Shown: positions 1 through 9,075, numbered from the stretch's first letter. The stretch is DNA of 64,000 nucleotides from CBDCWT01 sp965223305 (GCA_965223305.1 CBDCWT010000047.1:253247-317246), one strand, 5' to 3'. The notes: generated by a model from the sequence alone, not told the origin. Translations and numbers: made by a program.

Positions 1-324
1 CGTGCGTTCCCCGATCGGATCTATCACGTGCATGTCAAAGATTCTGCGGTCACCTTGGACGGGAAGAGCGGGATTTTGTCCAGTCATCTCAATTTTGGCG
101 ACGCGCGCCGAGGCTGGGATTTCCGCAGCCCCGGTCGCGGCGGTGTGAATTTCGAGGAGGTGATCCGGGCACTGAATGACATCCAATACGACGGCCCACT
201 TTCAGTCGAGTGGGAAGACTCGGGGATGGACCGCGCATTCGGCGCCAGAGAAGCTGCTCAATTTGTGAAGTCGAAGGACTTCGCGCCGAGCGGCCGAGCA
301 TTTGACTCGGCGTTCGAAGAATAG
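1..324 (+). CDS. Sugar phosphate isomerase/epimerase, C-terminal part (5' truncated by window)
   Basis: The frame is open from base 1 and ends at TAG 322-324, so the first ATG at 28 is internal. The surviving ~107 residues include a 'HVHVKDS' strand and 'GPLSVEWED', both typical of the last strands of xylose-isomerase-like TIM barrels, where a His/Asp and a Glu bind the metal. Proteins of this family isomerise or epimerise sugars or inositol derivatives in the cytoplasm. The substrate cannot be read from this fragment, because most of the barrel lies outside the window. Confidence 0.6.
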   Translation, partial: RAFPDRIYHVHVKDSAVTLDGKSGILSSHLNFGDARRGWDFRSPGRGGVNFEEVIRALNDIQYDGPLSVEWEDSGMDRAFGAREAAQFVKSKDFAPSGRAFDSAFEE

Positions 325-352
325 CCACCTGCCCCGCAGGCAGCCCGAAATG

Positions 353-866
353 GGTTCGCTGGCCGGACGTTTCGCCTCCTCTCTGCAGTCAGTCCAATTT
401 TTCTGTCCCAATCTTTCTGTCCTGAACAGGATCTGCAAGTGCGCTTGGGATGACAGAAAAATTGGGACAGAAAGATGAGAGCTCTGCTGACCCCGACCGG
501 TGATGCCAGCAGGCTGGGCACAGCAGGCGTTTTGACACGAGGAAACAGAGTCGACGGAGAAGAGGCCGCGGTGGTTCGCTGGTCGGACGTTTCGCCTCCT
601 CTCTGCGGTCAGTCCAATTTTCTGTCCCAATCTTTCTGTCCGAACAGGATCTGCGGGTGCGTTTGGGATGACAGAAAGATTAGGACAGAAAGATGAGAGT
701 CCCTGCTGACCCTGACTGGTGATGCCAGCAGGCTGAGCACAGCAGGCGTTTTGACACGAGGAAACAGAGTTGACGGAGAGGAGGCCGAGGTGGTTCGCTG
801 GTCGGACGTTTTGCCTGCTCTCTGCGGTCAGCCCAATGTTTTTCCAATCTTTCTGTCCTAAAGCCA
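353..866. repeat. Tandem ~220-bp repeats with internal inverted repeats
   Basis: Two full units start at 353 and 573, and a partial unit starts at 792, giving a period of 219-220 bp. Each full unit holds an imperfect palindrome of about 25 bp per arm, built on CTGTCCCAATCTTTCTGTC and its complement, around a ~30-nt spacer. The open frames here are not protein-like. The block fills the gap between the isomerase and the 945 gene. It could form a strong hairpin in RNA or DNA; its function is unknown. Confidence 0.75.
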
Positions 867-944
867 CGCTTAGGTTCGAACTCTTGGACTGGTATAATAC
901 GAGTTGGCTCGGCACTCGCGTGACGCACTTTCGTAGACCTAGCA

Positions 945-2744
945 ATGAGCACCGCCAGATCGCTCACGGCAATCTCCATCGGGCTGAGCCTGTGCTTTTC
1001 TTGGGGTGACGTCGTCGGGGACGATTCGCGTCGTCCGCTCGACGAGGCGTTTCGCGCGAAGTTGGAACAGCTGGCTACTCGTTGCGATCAGCGGGGGCTC
1101 AACCGTCAAGCCGAGGAAATCCGTGCCTGGTTTATTGCCCGCGATCCGAATCGGCAGTATCTCTTTTTGCCACCCGATCGAGACAAGAACTCTGCGGTCA
1201 CCGATTCGGAGTCTAGCGAAGACTGGCGCCGACAGTTTATCCACTGTCGTCGTGAGCAAGCAGAAGGACTGTTCAAGCTTGCCCAGCATACGATGTCGAG
1301 AGGAAGAGCGGCCGAGGCGTTTCAACTGCTCCACGAAGTCTTGCATGAAGCCCCTACACACCAACAGGCCAGTGAAATCCTCGGTCTGCCGCGCAGCCGC
1401 CGCAGCTTTCGAGCAAAGGCCGGCCGTTCGACCCACCGCCAATTCGGCTGGCGCCGTGGACGCTACTGGACCGTCGACGCGCCGCACTTTCGGATCGAAA
1501 CGAACCTGAACGCCACCGCCGCCGTCGAGTTGGCCAGCGAACTCGAGCAGCTGCACGCCCTCTGGCAACAGGTGTTTTTTCGAGCGTGGAGTTCACCAAC
1601 CGCGCTCAAAGACCGCTTTGCAGGCGGAAAAAAATCGCTTGGTAAGACACCGAAGCACAAAGTTGTGCTGTTTCGTGACCTGCAAGAGTATGTGGACAAG
1701 TTGACACCGTATGAACCGAACGTCGGCCGGTCCAAAGGCTACTACATGAAAGGCAGAGCCACGGCGTTCTTTTTCGGTGACAACCCCTCGCTCAAGAAGA
1801 CTCGTTTTCACGAAGTCGTTCACCAGTTGTTTCAGGAAAGCAGCTGGGCCGTGCCGGATGCCGGTGAGTCAAGTAACTTCTGGGTCATCGAGGGGATCGC
1901 CGTCTACTTCGAGTCGCTAGTGCGACACGACGCCTACTACACGCTGGGAGGTTTCGATTCGGATCGGCTGCAGTATGCCCGTGCCCGACGGTTTCGCGGT
2001 GACTTCTACATGCCGGTCGACGAGTTGGTGGCGTTAAACCGCAAGCGGTACCAAGCGCATCAGGATCTTGCCAGGGTCTACACGCAATCGGCCGGTTTGG
2101 TGCACCTGCTGATGAATGGAGACGGCGGTCGCTACCGTCGATCTTTTACCGATTTCTTGCTGCTCGTTTACCAGCATCGCGATCGAGGCGACTCGTTGTC
2201 GACAACACTCGATCTTCCGTTCGAGCAGATCGACGAAGTCTACGTCGACTTCCTGCGGGTTGACGACAGTGACTTGAGGTTTCTGAAGCCGCCTTCTCAG
2301 GTGCGCAGCCTATCGCTGGGAAGAACCGAAGTCTCGGATGAGGGCCTTGCAGGTTTGCCACCTCTTGCGGAACTTGAGTGGCTCGATCTGTCTTACACCG
2401 AAGTCACAGACAGGACTGTGGAGCAATTGGCTAAATCGCCAATGCTGCAACAGCTTGATTTGGAAGGCACTCGAATCACCAACCAGTCACTCGCGACGCT
2501 AGGCAGTTTACAGCAGCTTGAAGAGATTGACCTATCGGGCACATCGATTGACGACGAAGGCCTGAAATCGCTGGTCGCGGCTCGCGGGTTGCGGATACTG
2601 TGGTTGGGCGGCACTCAGATTACTGACGACGGACTGAGCGCACTACGGACGTTGGAGCAGCTGGAACGTGTCGACATCAGCAATACGCGGGTGACCAAGC
2701 CTGCTTGGGAAGAGTTTCAACAGTGGCTAGACAGACCTCGCTAA
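945..2744 (+). CDS. Exported DUF1570-like HEXXH metallopeptidase-like protein with C-terminal leucine-rich repeats
   Basis: A 599-aa protein with an N-terminal signal peptide (Arg then a hydrophobic stretch ending near residue 25). The middle domain has a zinc-peptidase signature, HEVVH at residues 289-293, followed by Glu316 in 'WVIEGIAVYFE', the arrangement of gluzincin-type DUF1570 proteins. Residues ~440-595 form leucine-rich repeats with 'L..LDLS.T.V.D' spacing. Such two-part proteins are common in planctomycetes and probably act outside the cytoplasmic membrane, but their substrate is unknown. The gene stands alone upstream of the creatininase gene, with 49 bp between them. Confidence 0.75.
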   Translation: MSTARSLTAISIGLSLCFSWGDVVGDDSRRPLDEAFRAKLEQLATRCDQRGLNRQAEEIRAWFIARDPNRQYLFLPPDRDKNSAVTDSESSEDWRRQFIHCRREQAEGLFKLAQHTMSRGRAAEAFQLLHEVLHEAPTHQQASEILGLPRSRRSFRAKAGRSTHRQFGWRRGRYWTVDAPHFRIETNLNATAAVELASELEQLHALWQQVFFRAWSSPTALKDRFAGGKKSLGKTPKHKVVLFRDLQEYVDKLTPYEPNVGRSKGYYMKGRATAFFFGDNPSLKKTRFHEVVHQLFQESSWAVPDAGESSNFWVIEGIAVYFESLVRHDAYYTLGGFDSDRLQYARARRFRGDFYMPVDELVALNRKRYQAHQDLARVYTQSAGLVHLLMNGDGGRYRRSFTDFLLLVYQHRDRGDSLSTTLDLPFEQIDEVYVDFLRVDDSDLRFLKPPSQVRSLSLGRTEVSDEGLAGLPPLAELEWLDLSYTEVTDRTVEQLAKSPMLQQLDLEGTRITNQSLATLGSLQQLEEIDLSGTSIDDEGLKSLVAARGLRILWLGGTQITDDGLSALRTLEQLERVDISNTRVTKPAWEEFQQWLDRPR

Positions 2745-2793
2745 GACGGAAAGAAACAGCCGGCGGAGCACACAGATCCTGGAGGAAGAGCAG

Positions 2794-3573
2794 ATGCGGC
2801 CCTGGATACTCGCTGAGACCAACTACAGTCACACTAAGGACCATCCGTACGAGGTTGCTGTCCTGCCGCTCGGTGCCACGGAGCCGCACAACTTTCATCT
2901 GCCGTACGCCACAGACGTGCTGGAAGCCACGATCATCGGCGAACATGTTTGCGAGGCAGCACACGATCGCGGAGCACGTGTCGTGCTGCTCCCGACAATC
3001 CCCTATGGGACGGACTCGAACATGCGCGAGTTTCCTTTGGCGATGAACTTGAATCCCTCCACGTTGGGCCAGGTGATCGCCGACCTCGTGGAGTCTTTGG
3101 AGTTGAGTGGCATCGAGAAGCTACTGATTCTCAACAGTCATGGTGGCAACGACATCAAACCTGTACTCCGTGAGTTATACGGAAACACGTCGGTACATCT
3201 GTTTCTTTGCAATTGGTACCAGATGGTGCGCGACGTCTACTCTTCGATTTTCGAGTATCCGGACGATCACGCGGGAGAAATGGAGACTTCTTTTGCCTTG
3301 GCCTATTTCTCGCACCTGGTTAACAGCGCACCAGACGGCCGGCTCGCTGCAGATGCTGGAGCAACGTCGGCCACGCGATTTGATGCGATCAACGAGGGTT
3401 GGGTTTCCATCACTCGGCCTTGGCACCTGTTGACCACCAACTCGGGATCGGGAAATCCACATGCAGCAACCGAGGAGAAGGGTCGGCAGGTAATGGCTTT
3501 GGTCGTCGACCGCCTCGCGCCGTTTCTGGTTGAGTTGTCGGCGGCGCGATTGGACGAGCGGTTCCCCTTCTAA
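2794..3573 (+). CDS. Creatininase-family amidohydrolase
   Basis: A 259-aa protein spanning a whole creatininase domain. Diagnostic motifs are 'LPLGATEPHNFHLP' near residue 30, 'LNSHGGN' near 115 and 'DDHAGEMETS' near 160, which supply the His/Asp/Glu ligands of the two-metal centre. Family members hydrolyse cyclic amides (creatinine) or formamide intermediates such as in riboflavin/F420 synthesis (ArfB) or mycofactocin maturation (MftE). Which applies here is not visible. The ATG has a good ribosome site, GGAGGAAG, about 6 nt upstream. Confidence 0.85.
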   Translation: MRPWILAETNYSHTKDHPYEVAVLPLGATEPHNFHLPYATDVLEATIIGEHVCEAAHDRGARVVLLPTIPYGTDSNMREFPLAMNLNPSTLGQVIADLVESLELSGIEKLLILNSHGGNDIKPVLRELYGNTSVHLFLCNWYQMVRDVYSSIFEYPDDHAGEMETSFALAYFSHLVNSAPDGRLAADAGATSATRFDAINEGWVSITRPWHLLTTNSGSGNPHAATEEKGRQVMALVVDRLAPFLVELSAARLDERFPF

Positions 3574-3938
3574 GTTGTTGGGTCGGGTGCGCGTGCAGTT
3601 CGCGTTCGTCTGCTCGAGTGTTCGTGCCGCTTCTTCGTGTGGATGTGTTCACGGTTGTCGCAGTGGTGACAGCGTGACCATTAGGTAGTAGGTAAGTAGG
3701 TAGGCCGGAACAAGCGGCGCAAAGAGGTCACCGATCAGCGTACGATTCCACGCCGCGCCGTTCCGGCGACACAAGATGTATCGGCCCCTGGTGTCGCCGG
3801 CGCGGCGGTCACGTCCTACGAGAAAATCAGAATCGCTCTCGCTGCTTGTTTCGGCCTACAGCTGGCTGGGCTCTTGGATCGCGAGAGGAGTGCACTTTAC
3901 CGGCCTCGGACCCGGCGTTAGACTGCAGTGCTCGACGC
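3574..3938. other. Intergenic gap without a recognisable gene
   Basis: No coding-like frame is seen in these ~365 bp. The stretch is GC-rich with short repeated 'GTAGGTA' tracts near 3685-3705, and presumably carries the promoter of tRNA-His. Confidence 0.5.
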
Positions 3939-4013
3939 GGTGGCTGTAGCTCAGTTGGTTAGAGCGCCAGATTGTGGATCTGGAAGTCGGGGGTTCAAGT
4001 CCCCTCAGCCACC
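3939..4013 (+). tRNA. tRNA-His (anticodon GTG)
   Basis: A full cloverleaf: acceptor GTGGCTG/CAGCCAC, D-arm GCTC/GAGC, anticodon stem CCAGA/TCTGG with loop TTGTGGA giving GTG, and T-loop TTCAAGT. An extra G at -1 (3939) opposite C73 is the tRNA-His identity feature. CCA is not encoded. Confidence 0.95.
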
Positions 4014-4134
4014 CTTCTTGAGGAATCCGCGGACAGCCTGCGATGTGTCACAGACAAAAAAGCAGCGTCGGGCGTTCTTCACAGTTGCCACAGCGGCTCC
4101 ACGTTGCCTGCCGTGGTGTGTCGTCTCACTCGAT

Positions 4135-4521
4135 TCACGGCGAGGTCATGATAGTATGACCGGCTTCCTGTAGGGACTCGAGGGCCGCGTCGAGCTGCTC
4201 TTGTTTTACGAGCAGCAGATCGGCGTCATATGTCGAGAGGACGAAGGCGCCGACGTTCGCTTTGGCCAGTGGCGTGGTCAGTGATGCGATCACACCCACC
4301 ATCGAAAAAGCCAATGGCCCCACAACCCGCAGGCAACGCCAATCACGTTCACTTTGAATCGTCGCTGGTACGTTGTTTTGCGAGCAGACGATTGACAACT
4401 CGTTCGGCGTCCTGGTGATCGAAACGACTTCTCCGGTTGCCCAATTGGGCTGTTGGGCGTCCGCATCGAGCCGGCAAACGGCAAAAGTGCCGGACAACAG
4501 TTCAAGAGTAAACGACTTCAT
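4135..4521 (-). CDS. ACT domain-containing protein (COG3603-type)
   Basis: A 128-aa protein starting at the ATG at 4521; the open frame runs further upstream but the conserved protein begins 'MKSFTLELLSGTFAVCRL'. Motifs 'VSITRTPNELSIVC', 'RCLRVVGPL.FS..GV.ASL' and 'STYDADLLLVK' match the small double-ACT family related to amino-acid sensors (CASTOR-like fold). Members bind amino acids as allosteric modules; this one is not fused to an enzyme, so its partner is unknown. No clear Shine-Dalgarno is visible before 4521. Confidence 0.8.
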   Translation of the reverse strand: MKSFTLELLSGTFAVCRLDADAQQPNWATGEVVSITRTPNELSIVCSQNNVPATIQSERDWRCLRVVGPLAFSMVGVIASLTTPLAKANVGAFVLSTYDADLLLVKQEQLDAALESLQEAGHTIMTSP

Positions 4522-4938
4522 GCAAGCGGTCCGTGACTCGATTTCTGTGTTAGAAAAAAGAGTTCGTAGCAGGCACGCTCCACTGCCCCGTCTGTAAAGT
4601 AGCAGGCTCACTCCGTGAGCCGTCCGCTTTCGACACCTGGGGGTCGCCCAACAGTAAGTTGCCGACTTCTGTTCCTTTTCCCCTGCCTCGCGCAACGAGA
4701 ACAGTAGGGGGAAGGTGACGATAAACGCGAACCCGATCGTCGTCAATGTGTCTCCGTGACAGGGTGGCCAGCGTTGTAAGGGACGACATGGTTGACAATC
4801 CCGCGGCGATGACCGACTCTGACCTATCTTCGTGTATGCCGATAACCAGCAGGGAAGCAGTTTCTGGTTGCGAAGCGGTTGGTTGGCACGGAGCGACCTC
4901 ATGGTGATGCAGCGACCCATCTGTCGCGGAGAAGGCTC
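4522..4938. other. Divergent intergenic region
   Basis: About 415 bp separate the divergent ACT-domain and methyltransferase genes. Open frames here are fragmentary and not protein-like. It probably holds two back-to-back promoters, but I see no clear -35/-10 pair. Confidence 0.4.
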
Positions 4939-5622
4939 ATGAAAGATCGAGGCGTAGGCCAGTTCTTCGACGCGCTCACAGACGACTACACGCAGACCAT
5001 CGAGCGTTGTTTCCCGCGCTACCGTGAGATGTTGTGGGCGCTGCTGGACTACCTGCCACGAGATCGCCGCTTCGAGACTGTGTTGGAGTTGGGTTGCGGC
5101 ACCGGGAACCTATCTGTCTTGCTGCATGACATCTTTCCCAAGGCCGAATTGCGGCTCGTCGACCTCTCCGCCGAGTCGCTTGACGTTTGCCGGTCGCGAC
5201 TAGCGACGTGCGGCAGTCTCTGCTGCGAACAACGGGACTTCGCCGATCTTCGCTATCCCAGCGGTTCCTTCGATCTGGTCATCTCCAGTATCTCGATTCA
5301 TCATCTCGATGCCCCCGGAAAGCAAACTCTCTTTCGTCGCATCGAAGACTGGTTAACGCATGACGGCATCCTCTGCTTTGCCGATCAGTGCGCCGGTGTA
5401 ACCGAAGACCTCTACGCCCGGCACGTTGAGAATTGGAAGTCGTTGGCAATGGCGAGTGGGTCAGGCGATTCAGAATGGCAAATGTGGATGCAACATCAAG
5501 CGGATCACGACTATCACGACACACTCACCGAGCAACTCGACTGGTTGAGGGAAGCTGGTTTTGCACTTGTCGATTGCCCGTGGCGTTACTTGTTGTGGTC
5601 GGTTGTACAAGCGAGGAAGTGA
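4939..5622 (+). CDS. Class I SAM-dependent methyltransferase
   Basis: A 227-aa protein starting at ATG 4939 behind GGAGAAG. The SAM-binding glycine motif 'VLELGCGTGNLS' lies near residues 50-61, followed by an acidic strand end 'LRLVDLS' that holds the ribose and 'FDLVISSISIHHLD' as motif IV. This is the Methyltransf_25/11 fold. The C-terminal half has Trp-rich helices of unknown substrate specificity. The DJ-1-like gene follows after 12 bp, so the two are probably co-transcribed. Confidence 0.8.
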   Translation: MKDRGVGQFFDALTDDYTQTIERCFPRYREMLWALLDYLPRDRRFETVLELGCGTGNLSVLLHDIFPKAELRLVDLSAESLDVCRSRLATCGSLCCEQRDFADLRYPSGSFDLVISSISIHHLDAPGKQTLFRRIEDWLTHDGILCFADQCAGVTEDLYARHVENWKSLAMASGSGDSEWQMWMQHQADHDYHDTLTEQLDWLREAGFALVDCPWRYLLWSVVQARK

Positions 5623-5634
5623 ATCGGCGAACTC

Positions 5635-6228
5635 ATGAGCGGAACGCGCAACCTGGCCATCCTGCTGTTCGACGACGTTGAAGTTCTTGACTTTTGCGGA
5701 CCGTTCGAGGTCTTCTCCGTGGCCAACAGGCAGAGCGATCGACAGACGTTTAACGTGTCTACGGTGGCACAGAAGACTCCGATCAACGCTTGCAACGGTC
5801 TCTCCGTGAATCCGAAGTTCTCCCTGCAGGATTGCCCCCGACCGGACCTGCTGCTTGTGCCTGGCGGTATCGGTACCCGCAAAGAAGTGGACAACAACGC
5901 ACTGATCGACTGGATCCAGCGAACTGCTGTCGAAGCGGAACTTGTGCTGTCGGTTTGTACGGGGGCGTTGCTGCTCGGCAAAGCTCGATTGCTAGACGGC
6001 CTCGAAATGACGACCCACCACGTCGCCTATCACATCCTCCGTGAGATGGTGCCCACTGGCACGGTCCATGAAGGTCGACGCTTTGTAGATACCGGAAAGA
6101 TCATCACCTCGGCGGGTATCTCGGCCGGGATCGACATGAGCCTGTATGTGGTCGAGCGGTTGTTGGGAGCGGAGGTCGCTGCCGCCACAGCAAATCACAT
6201 GGAGTACCGGTGGTTGCGGGATCGCTAA
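5635..6228 (+). CDS. DJ-1/PfpI family protein (isonitrile-hydratase-like)
   Basis: A 197-aa class I glutamine-amidotransferase-fold protein. The motif 'LFDDVEVLDFCGPFEVF' near residue 10 is typical of the InhA/AraC-amidase branch, and 'LSVCTGALLLG' places the nucleophile-elbow Cys at 108. Family members act as isonitrile hydratases, glyoxalase-III-like enzymes or, when fused to AraC domains, regulators. No AraC domain is present here, so an enzyme is more likely. It starts 12 bp after the methyltransferase stop and its 3' end meets the convergent 6225-6804 gene. Confidence 0.8.
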   Translation: MSGTRNLAILLFDDVEVLDFCGPFEVFSVANRQSDRQTFNVSTVAQKTPINACNGLSVNPKFSLQDCPRPDLLLVPGGIGTRKEVDNNALIDWIQRTAVEAELVLSVCTGALLLGKARLLDGLEMTTHHVAYHILREMVPTGTVHEGRRFVDTGKIITSAGISAGIDMSLYVVERLLGAEVAAATANHMEYRWLRDR

Positions 6229-6804
6229 TCCGCGTTCGAGTAGGAGATCTCTTTCTCGCCAGGTTGAATGAAGTGGGCGAGAATTATGCCGCTGATCAAC
6301 CACGCCGAAAAGTCATAAAAGGCTCCGTATAGCTTCCACGACCAGTCGATCTGCCACCAGACGGCTGCTCCGCAGTCGATGAGCACAGCTGCGGTCAGGC
6401 CGGCCAAGGCCACGAACTTCACTCGATCCAGATAGGTCGGTAGCGCCGAGCAAACCTGTCGCAGCAGCACAGCGATCAGCACGATCACGATTAGGTTAAG
6501 GAAAAAACCCTGAATCATGATCGACGAGTCAGTCATCGACCGGCCCGTCGCAGAGAGCATGTGAACAAACGCTACCGGACCGCTCGAAAACAGCTGTTCG
6601 ATCTGCTCTTGATCCTGATCGAACCCCGGCACGTAGTAAGTTCCGTTCTCCGGAAAATGTTGCAGCAACGCTTGGCCCGCCGCCGTGTCATCCTCCGCGT
6701 GTTTCCAGACCCATCGTGCGATATGGGCCGAGTCCCCAGTAGAGGAATCCCCAGACGTAGAGCACCACGGCCGTGATCGCCACACCGACCACTGTCTTTA
6801 CCAT
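6225..6804 (-). pseudogene. Frameshifted small membrane protein
   Basis: Read from ATG 6804 (behind GGAGGTAACTGACCG), the protein starts with a clear membrane helix and 'WGFLYWGLGPYRT' but stops after 38 codons. The next frame, open from upstream, supplies 'HAEDDTAAGQALLQHFPENG', three further membrane helices, and a stop at 6225. The two halves fit one four-helix protein of a widespread unnamed family ('WGfl.w...P....A..L...lPe.G.Y..P'). A single-base shift lies near 6690-6735. This is a recent mutation or a sequencing error. Function unknown. Confidence 0.6.
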
Positions 6805-6852
6805 CGGTCAGTTACCTCCGCCCAACGTTGTCGGTCCACCGGCACTGCGCCT

Positions 6853-7347
6853 TTAGAACATCGCATCTTTGCCCAGCTGTCGGCGAACGACTACCCATTG
6901 TCCAGCATGCATCATCCAGTGAGCCGACTGACCGGCAATGACCGCGCCGACCGTCGCTCCGAACTTCTGAATCTTCTCGGGGGCTGGCTTTTCCAAATCT
7001 TCATCGCTCAACTTGTCGAGCAGCGCATGCGTGCCTGCACGCTGCTCTTCCATCAACGCTAGGTACTCGTTCTTTGTGCAAAACGCGCTGGGGTCGTCAC
7101 TGGCAGCAGCCTCTTTGTTGTGTTTTTCCGCAAAACCGTCCGGCAGGGAGGGCATCGAATCGGGACACACCATGTTGTTGAGGTTGTGCTCCGCTTCGAT
7201 CAGATGGCCAAGTTGCCAGGCGATGTGGTTTGCGTTCGGGACAGGGCGCCGTAGCAAGTCCTCGTCGGTCAAGTCTTGTAAGTAGCTCTGCACAACAAAC
7301 GTGGGCAGAGAGAGTTCGTGTTTGATTTGAGTCGCAATGCTCATCAT
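6853..7347 (-). CDS. DinB family protein
   Basis: A 164-aa four-helix-bundle protein of the DinB/YfiT superfamily. 'HIAWQLGHLIEAEHNL' near residue 40-55 and 'QSAHWMMHAGQW' near the C-terminus carry the histidines that usually bind a divalent metal. Relatives include mycothiol/bacillithiol S-transferases and maleylpyruvate isomerase; the true substrate is unknown. The start at 7347 follows GAGAGGCG. A perfect palindrome 55 bp upstream of the start (7402-7417) suggests control by a dimeric repressor. Confidence 0.75.
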   Translation of the reverse strand: MMSIATQIKHELSLPTFVVQSYLQDLTDEDLLRRPVPNANHIAWQLGHLIEAEHNLNNMVCPDSMPSLPDGFAEKHNKEAAASDDPSAFCTKNEYLALMEEQRAGTHALLDKLSDEDLEKPAPEKIQKFGATVGAVIAGQSAHWMMHAGQWVVVRRQLGKDAMF

Positions 7348-7401
7348 CGCCTCTCGATAAAAGGGGAAGGAAGTCGGTCGTCGAGTTGCCCGCAGACCGA
7401 A

Positions 7402-7417
7402 TTAACCATTTGGTTAA
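7402..7417. promoter_or_regulatory. 16-bp palindromic operator candidate
   Basis: TTAACCA-TT-TGGTTAA is a perfect inverted repeat in an AT-rich pocket upstream of the DinB gene. It resembles sites bound by ArsR/MarR-type winged-helix dimers. No regulator of the ArsR type is encoded next to it, but a MarR gene lies at 10904-11398. Confidence 0.5.
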
Positions 7418-7458
7418 ATTATGGGAATCACGATCTAGTGTCAAGCCGGGGCCGGCGG

Positions 7459-8979
7459 TCAGCGGGGCCCGACGCCTGCGAACTGGATACCGGTCAATTC
7501 CGCCATCTCTTTTTTCCAGGTCGTGAGATCCTCGGTGTTAAATTGGTTCAGGTGGTTGTGCCCGCAGGCGCGCCCCATGACGGCCATCAGTTCGACGGCT
7601 GCTTTCAAGAATCGGGCTAATTGCTGGGCGGATTTTTCGACGTTCAGTTTCGCCCGCAGATGGCTCTGCTGGGTTGCGATCCCGGCTGGGCAGTTGTTGG
7701 TGTTACAGATCCGGGCGGCGATGCACCCGATGGCCTGCATGGCCGAATTGGCGATGGCGACGCCGTCGGCTCCCAGACACAAGGCCTTGATGAAGTCGGC
7801 CGGCGTTCTGATTCCGCCGGTGATGATCAATGTGACATCACCGCGGCGGCTGCGGTCTAGATGTCGCCGCGCGCGGGCCAGGGCGGGGATCGTGGGGACG
7901 GAGATATTGTCTCGAAAGATCAGCGGTGCGGCGCCGGTTCCGCCTCCTCGCCCATCGAGGATGATGTAGTCGGCGCTGGCCTCGAGAGCGAAGTCGATGT
8001 CCTTTTCGATGTGTTGGGCGGAGATTTTGAAACCGATTGGGACGCCACCCGAGAGGTCGCGCACACGTTCAGCGAAGTTCCTATAGTCTTGCGGAGTCTC
8101 GAACTCACTGAAAGCCGGAGGCGACACTGCCGGTTGGCCTTCAGGTAACCGCCGGACTTCGGCGATCTTGCCTTTTACCTTGTTGCCGGGCAGATGCCCC
8201 CCGGTTCCCGTTTTCGCCCCTTGTCCGCCCTTGAAATGGAACGCCTGCACTCTCGCCAGTAGTTCTTCCGAGTAGCCGAACTTGGCGGACGCCAGTTCGT
8301 AGAAGTAGCGCGAGTTTTCAGCCTGTTCCTCGGGCAGCATCCCGCCTTCACCGGAACAGATGCCCGTGCCCGCCAATTCGGCGCCGCGGGCCATCGCAAC
8401 CTTGGCCTCTTCGGAGAGCGCTCCAAAGCTCATGTCTGAGACGAAGATTGGGATCTCAAGCCGGAGCGGTTTCTTGGCGTTGGGACCGACGATGAGTTCC
8501 GTGCCGACCTCTGTCGTTTCCAGCAAGGGTCTGGTTGCGAGTTGCCCGGTGAGCAACTGGATATCATCCCATTGCGGCAATGTCGGCCGCGGAACACCCA
8601 TCGCAGCCAGCGGGCCGTGATGTCCTGTTTTCTCCAGTCCGTCCCGGGCCAGAGCGTGAATCAGCTCGACGGTCGGTTCTTCGGGTGTGTTTTGACCGGC
8701 TGACGGCTGATCGCCTGCGGCCGCTGGCTCAACGGGGGTCTCACCCACCCGTGCGTGACTGCCGTCACAATAGGGTGGGTGTTGAGTGTGCCTGCACATG
8801 CAGAGGTGTGCCTGCTGATCCTCTTCAACCGTGAACGCCAGCGGCGTGAACTCCGTGCCGCGGTGCGAGCCGTCACAGAACGGCTGGGATTGAGTTCCGC
8901 CGCAGGCGCACCAATGATGTTCTCCTTTCTCTAGGTCGACTTGAATCGGCGACTTGGCGGCGACTTTCGGTTGAGCCAT
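7459..8979 (-). CDS. CDGSH iron-sulfur domains fused to a glutamate-synthase-like FMN domain
   Basis: A 506-aa protein. The N-terminus has two CDGSH motifs, 'CACGGTQSQPFCDGSH' (residues ~23-38) and 'CMCRHTQHPPYCDGSH' (~60-75), each a 3Cys-1His ligand set for a [2Fe-2S] cluster. After a linker, residues ~110-506 form the FMN-binding barrel of the glutamate synthase large subunit ('GAKTGTGGHLPGNKV', 'IILDGRGGGTGAAPLIF'). There is no glutaminase domain, so this is a stand-alone GltB-like oxidoreductase. The start is behind GGAGATGAAAC. It sits in a minus-strand redox cluster; the electron donor is unknown. Confidence 0.85.
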   Translation of the reverse strand: MAQPKVAAKSPIQVDLEKGEHHWCACGGTQSQPFCDGSHRGTEFTPLAFTVEEDQQAHLCMCRHTQHPPYCDGSHARVGETPVEPAAAGDQPSAGQNTPEEPTVELIHALARDGLEKTGHHGPLAAMGVPRPTLPQWDDIQLLTGQLATRPLLETTEVGTELIVGPNAKKPLRLEIPIFVSDMSFGALSEEAKVAMARGAELAGTGICSGEGGMLPEEQAENSRYFYELASAKFGYSEELLARVQAFHFKGGQGAKTGTGGHLPGNKVKGKIAEVRRLPEGQPAVSPPAFSEFETPQDYRNFAERVRDLSGGVPIGFKISAQHIEKDIDFALEASADYIILDGRGGGTGAAPLIFRDNISVPTIPALARARRHLDRSRRGDVTLIITGGIRTPADFIKALCLGADGVAIANSAMQAIGCIAARICNTNNCPAGIATQQSHLRAKLNVEKSAQQLARFLKAAVELMAVMGRACGHNHLNQFNTEDLTTWKKEMAELTGIQFAGVGPR

Positions 8980-9075
8980 GTTTCATCTCCGTAGTTCGAG
9001 GTGCAGCGGTTCGTCGCCGTGGACAACAGTGGTGAACTGTCGCCCACGCGCCGTCGATCGTTCGTCTTCCCCAAC

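Noticed and set aside
353..866. A CRISPR array
   Set aside because: The period is ~220 bp with long similar units, no short repeats with unique spacers, and no cas genes in the window.
202..945. A 247-codon minus-strand gene over the tandem repeats
   Set aside because: Its translation just repeats the DNA repeat unit, with no domain or composition of a real protein.
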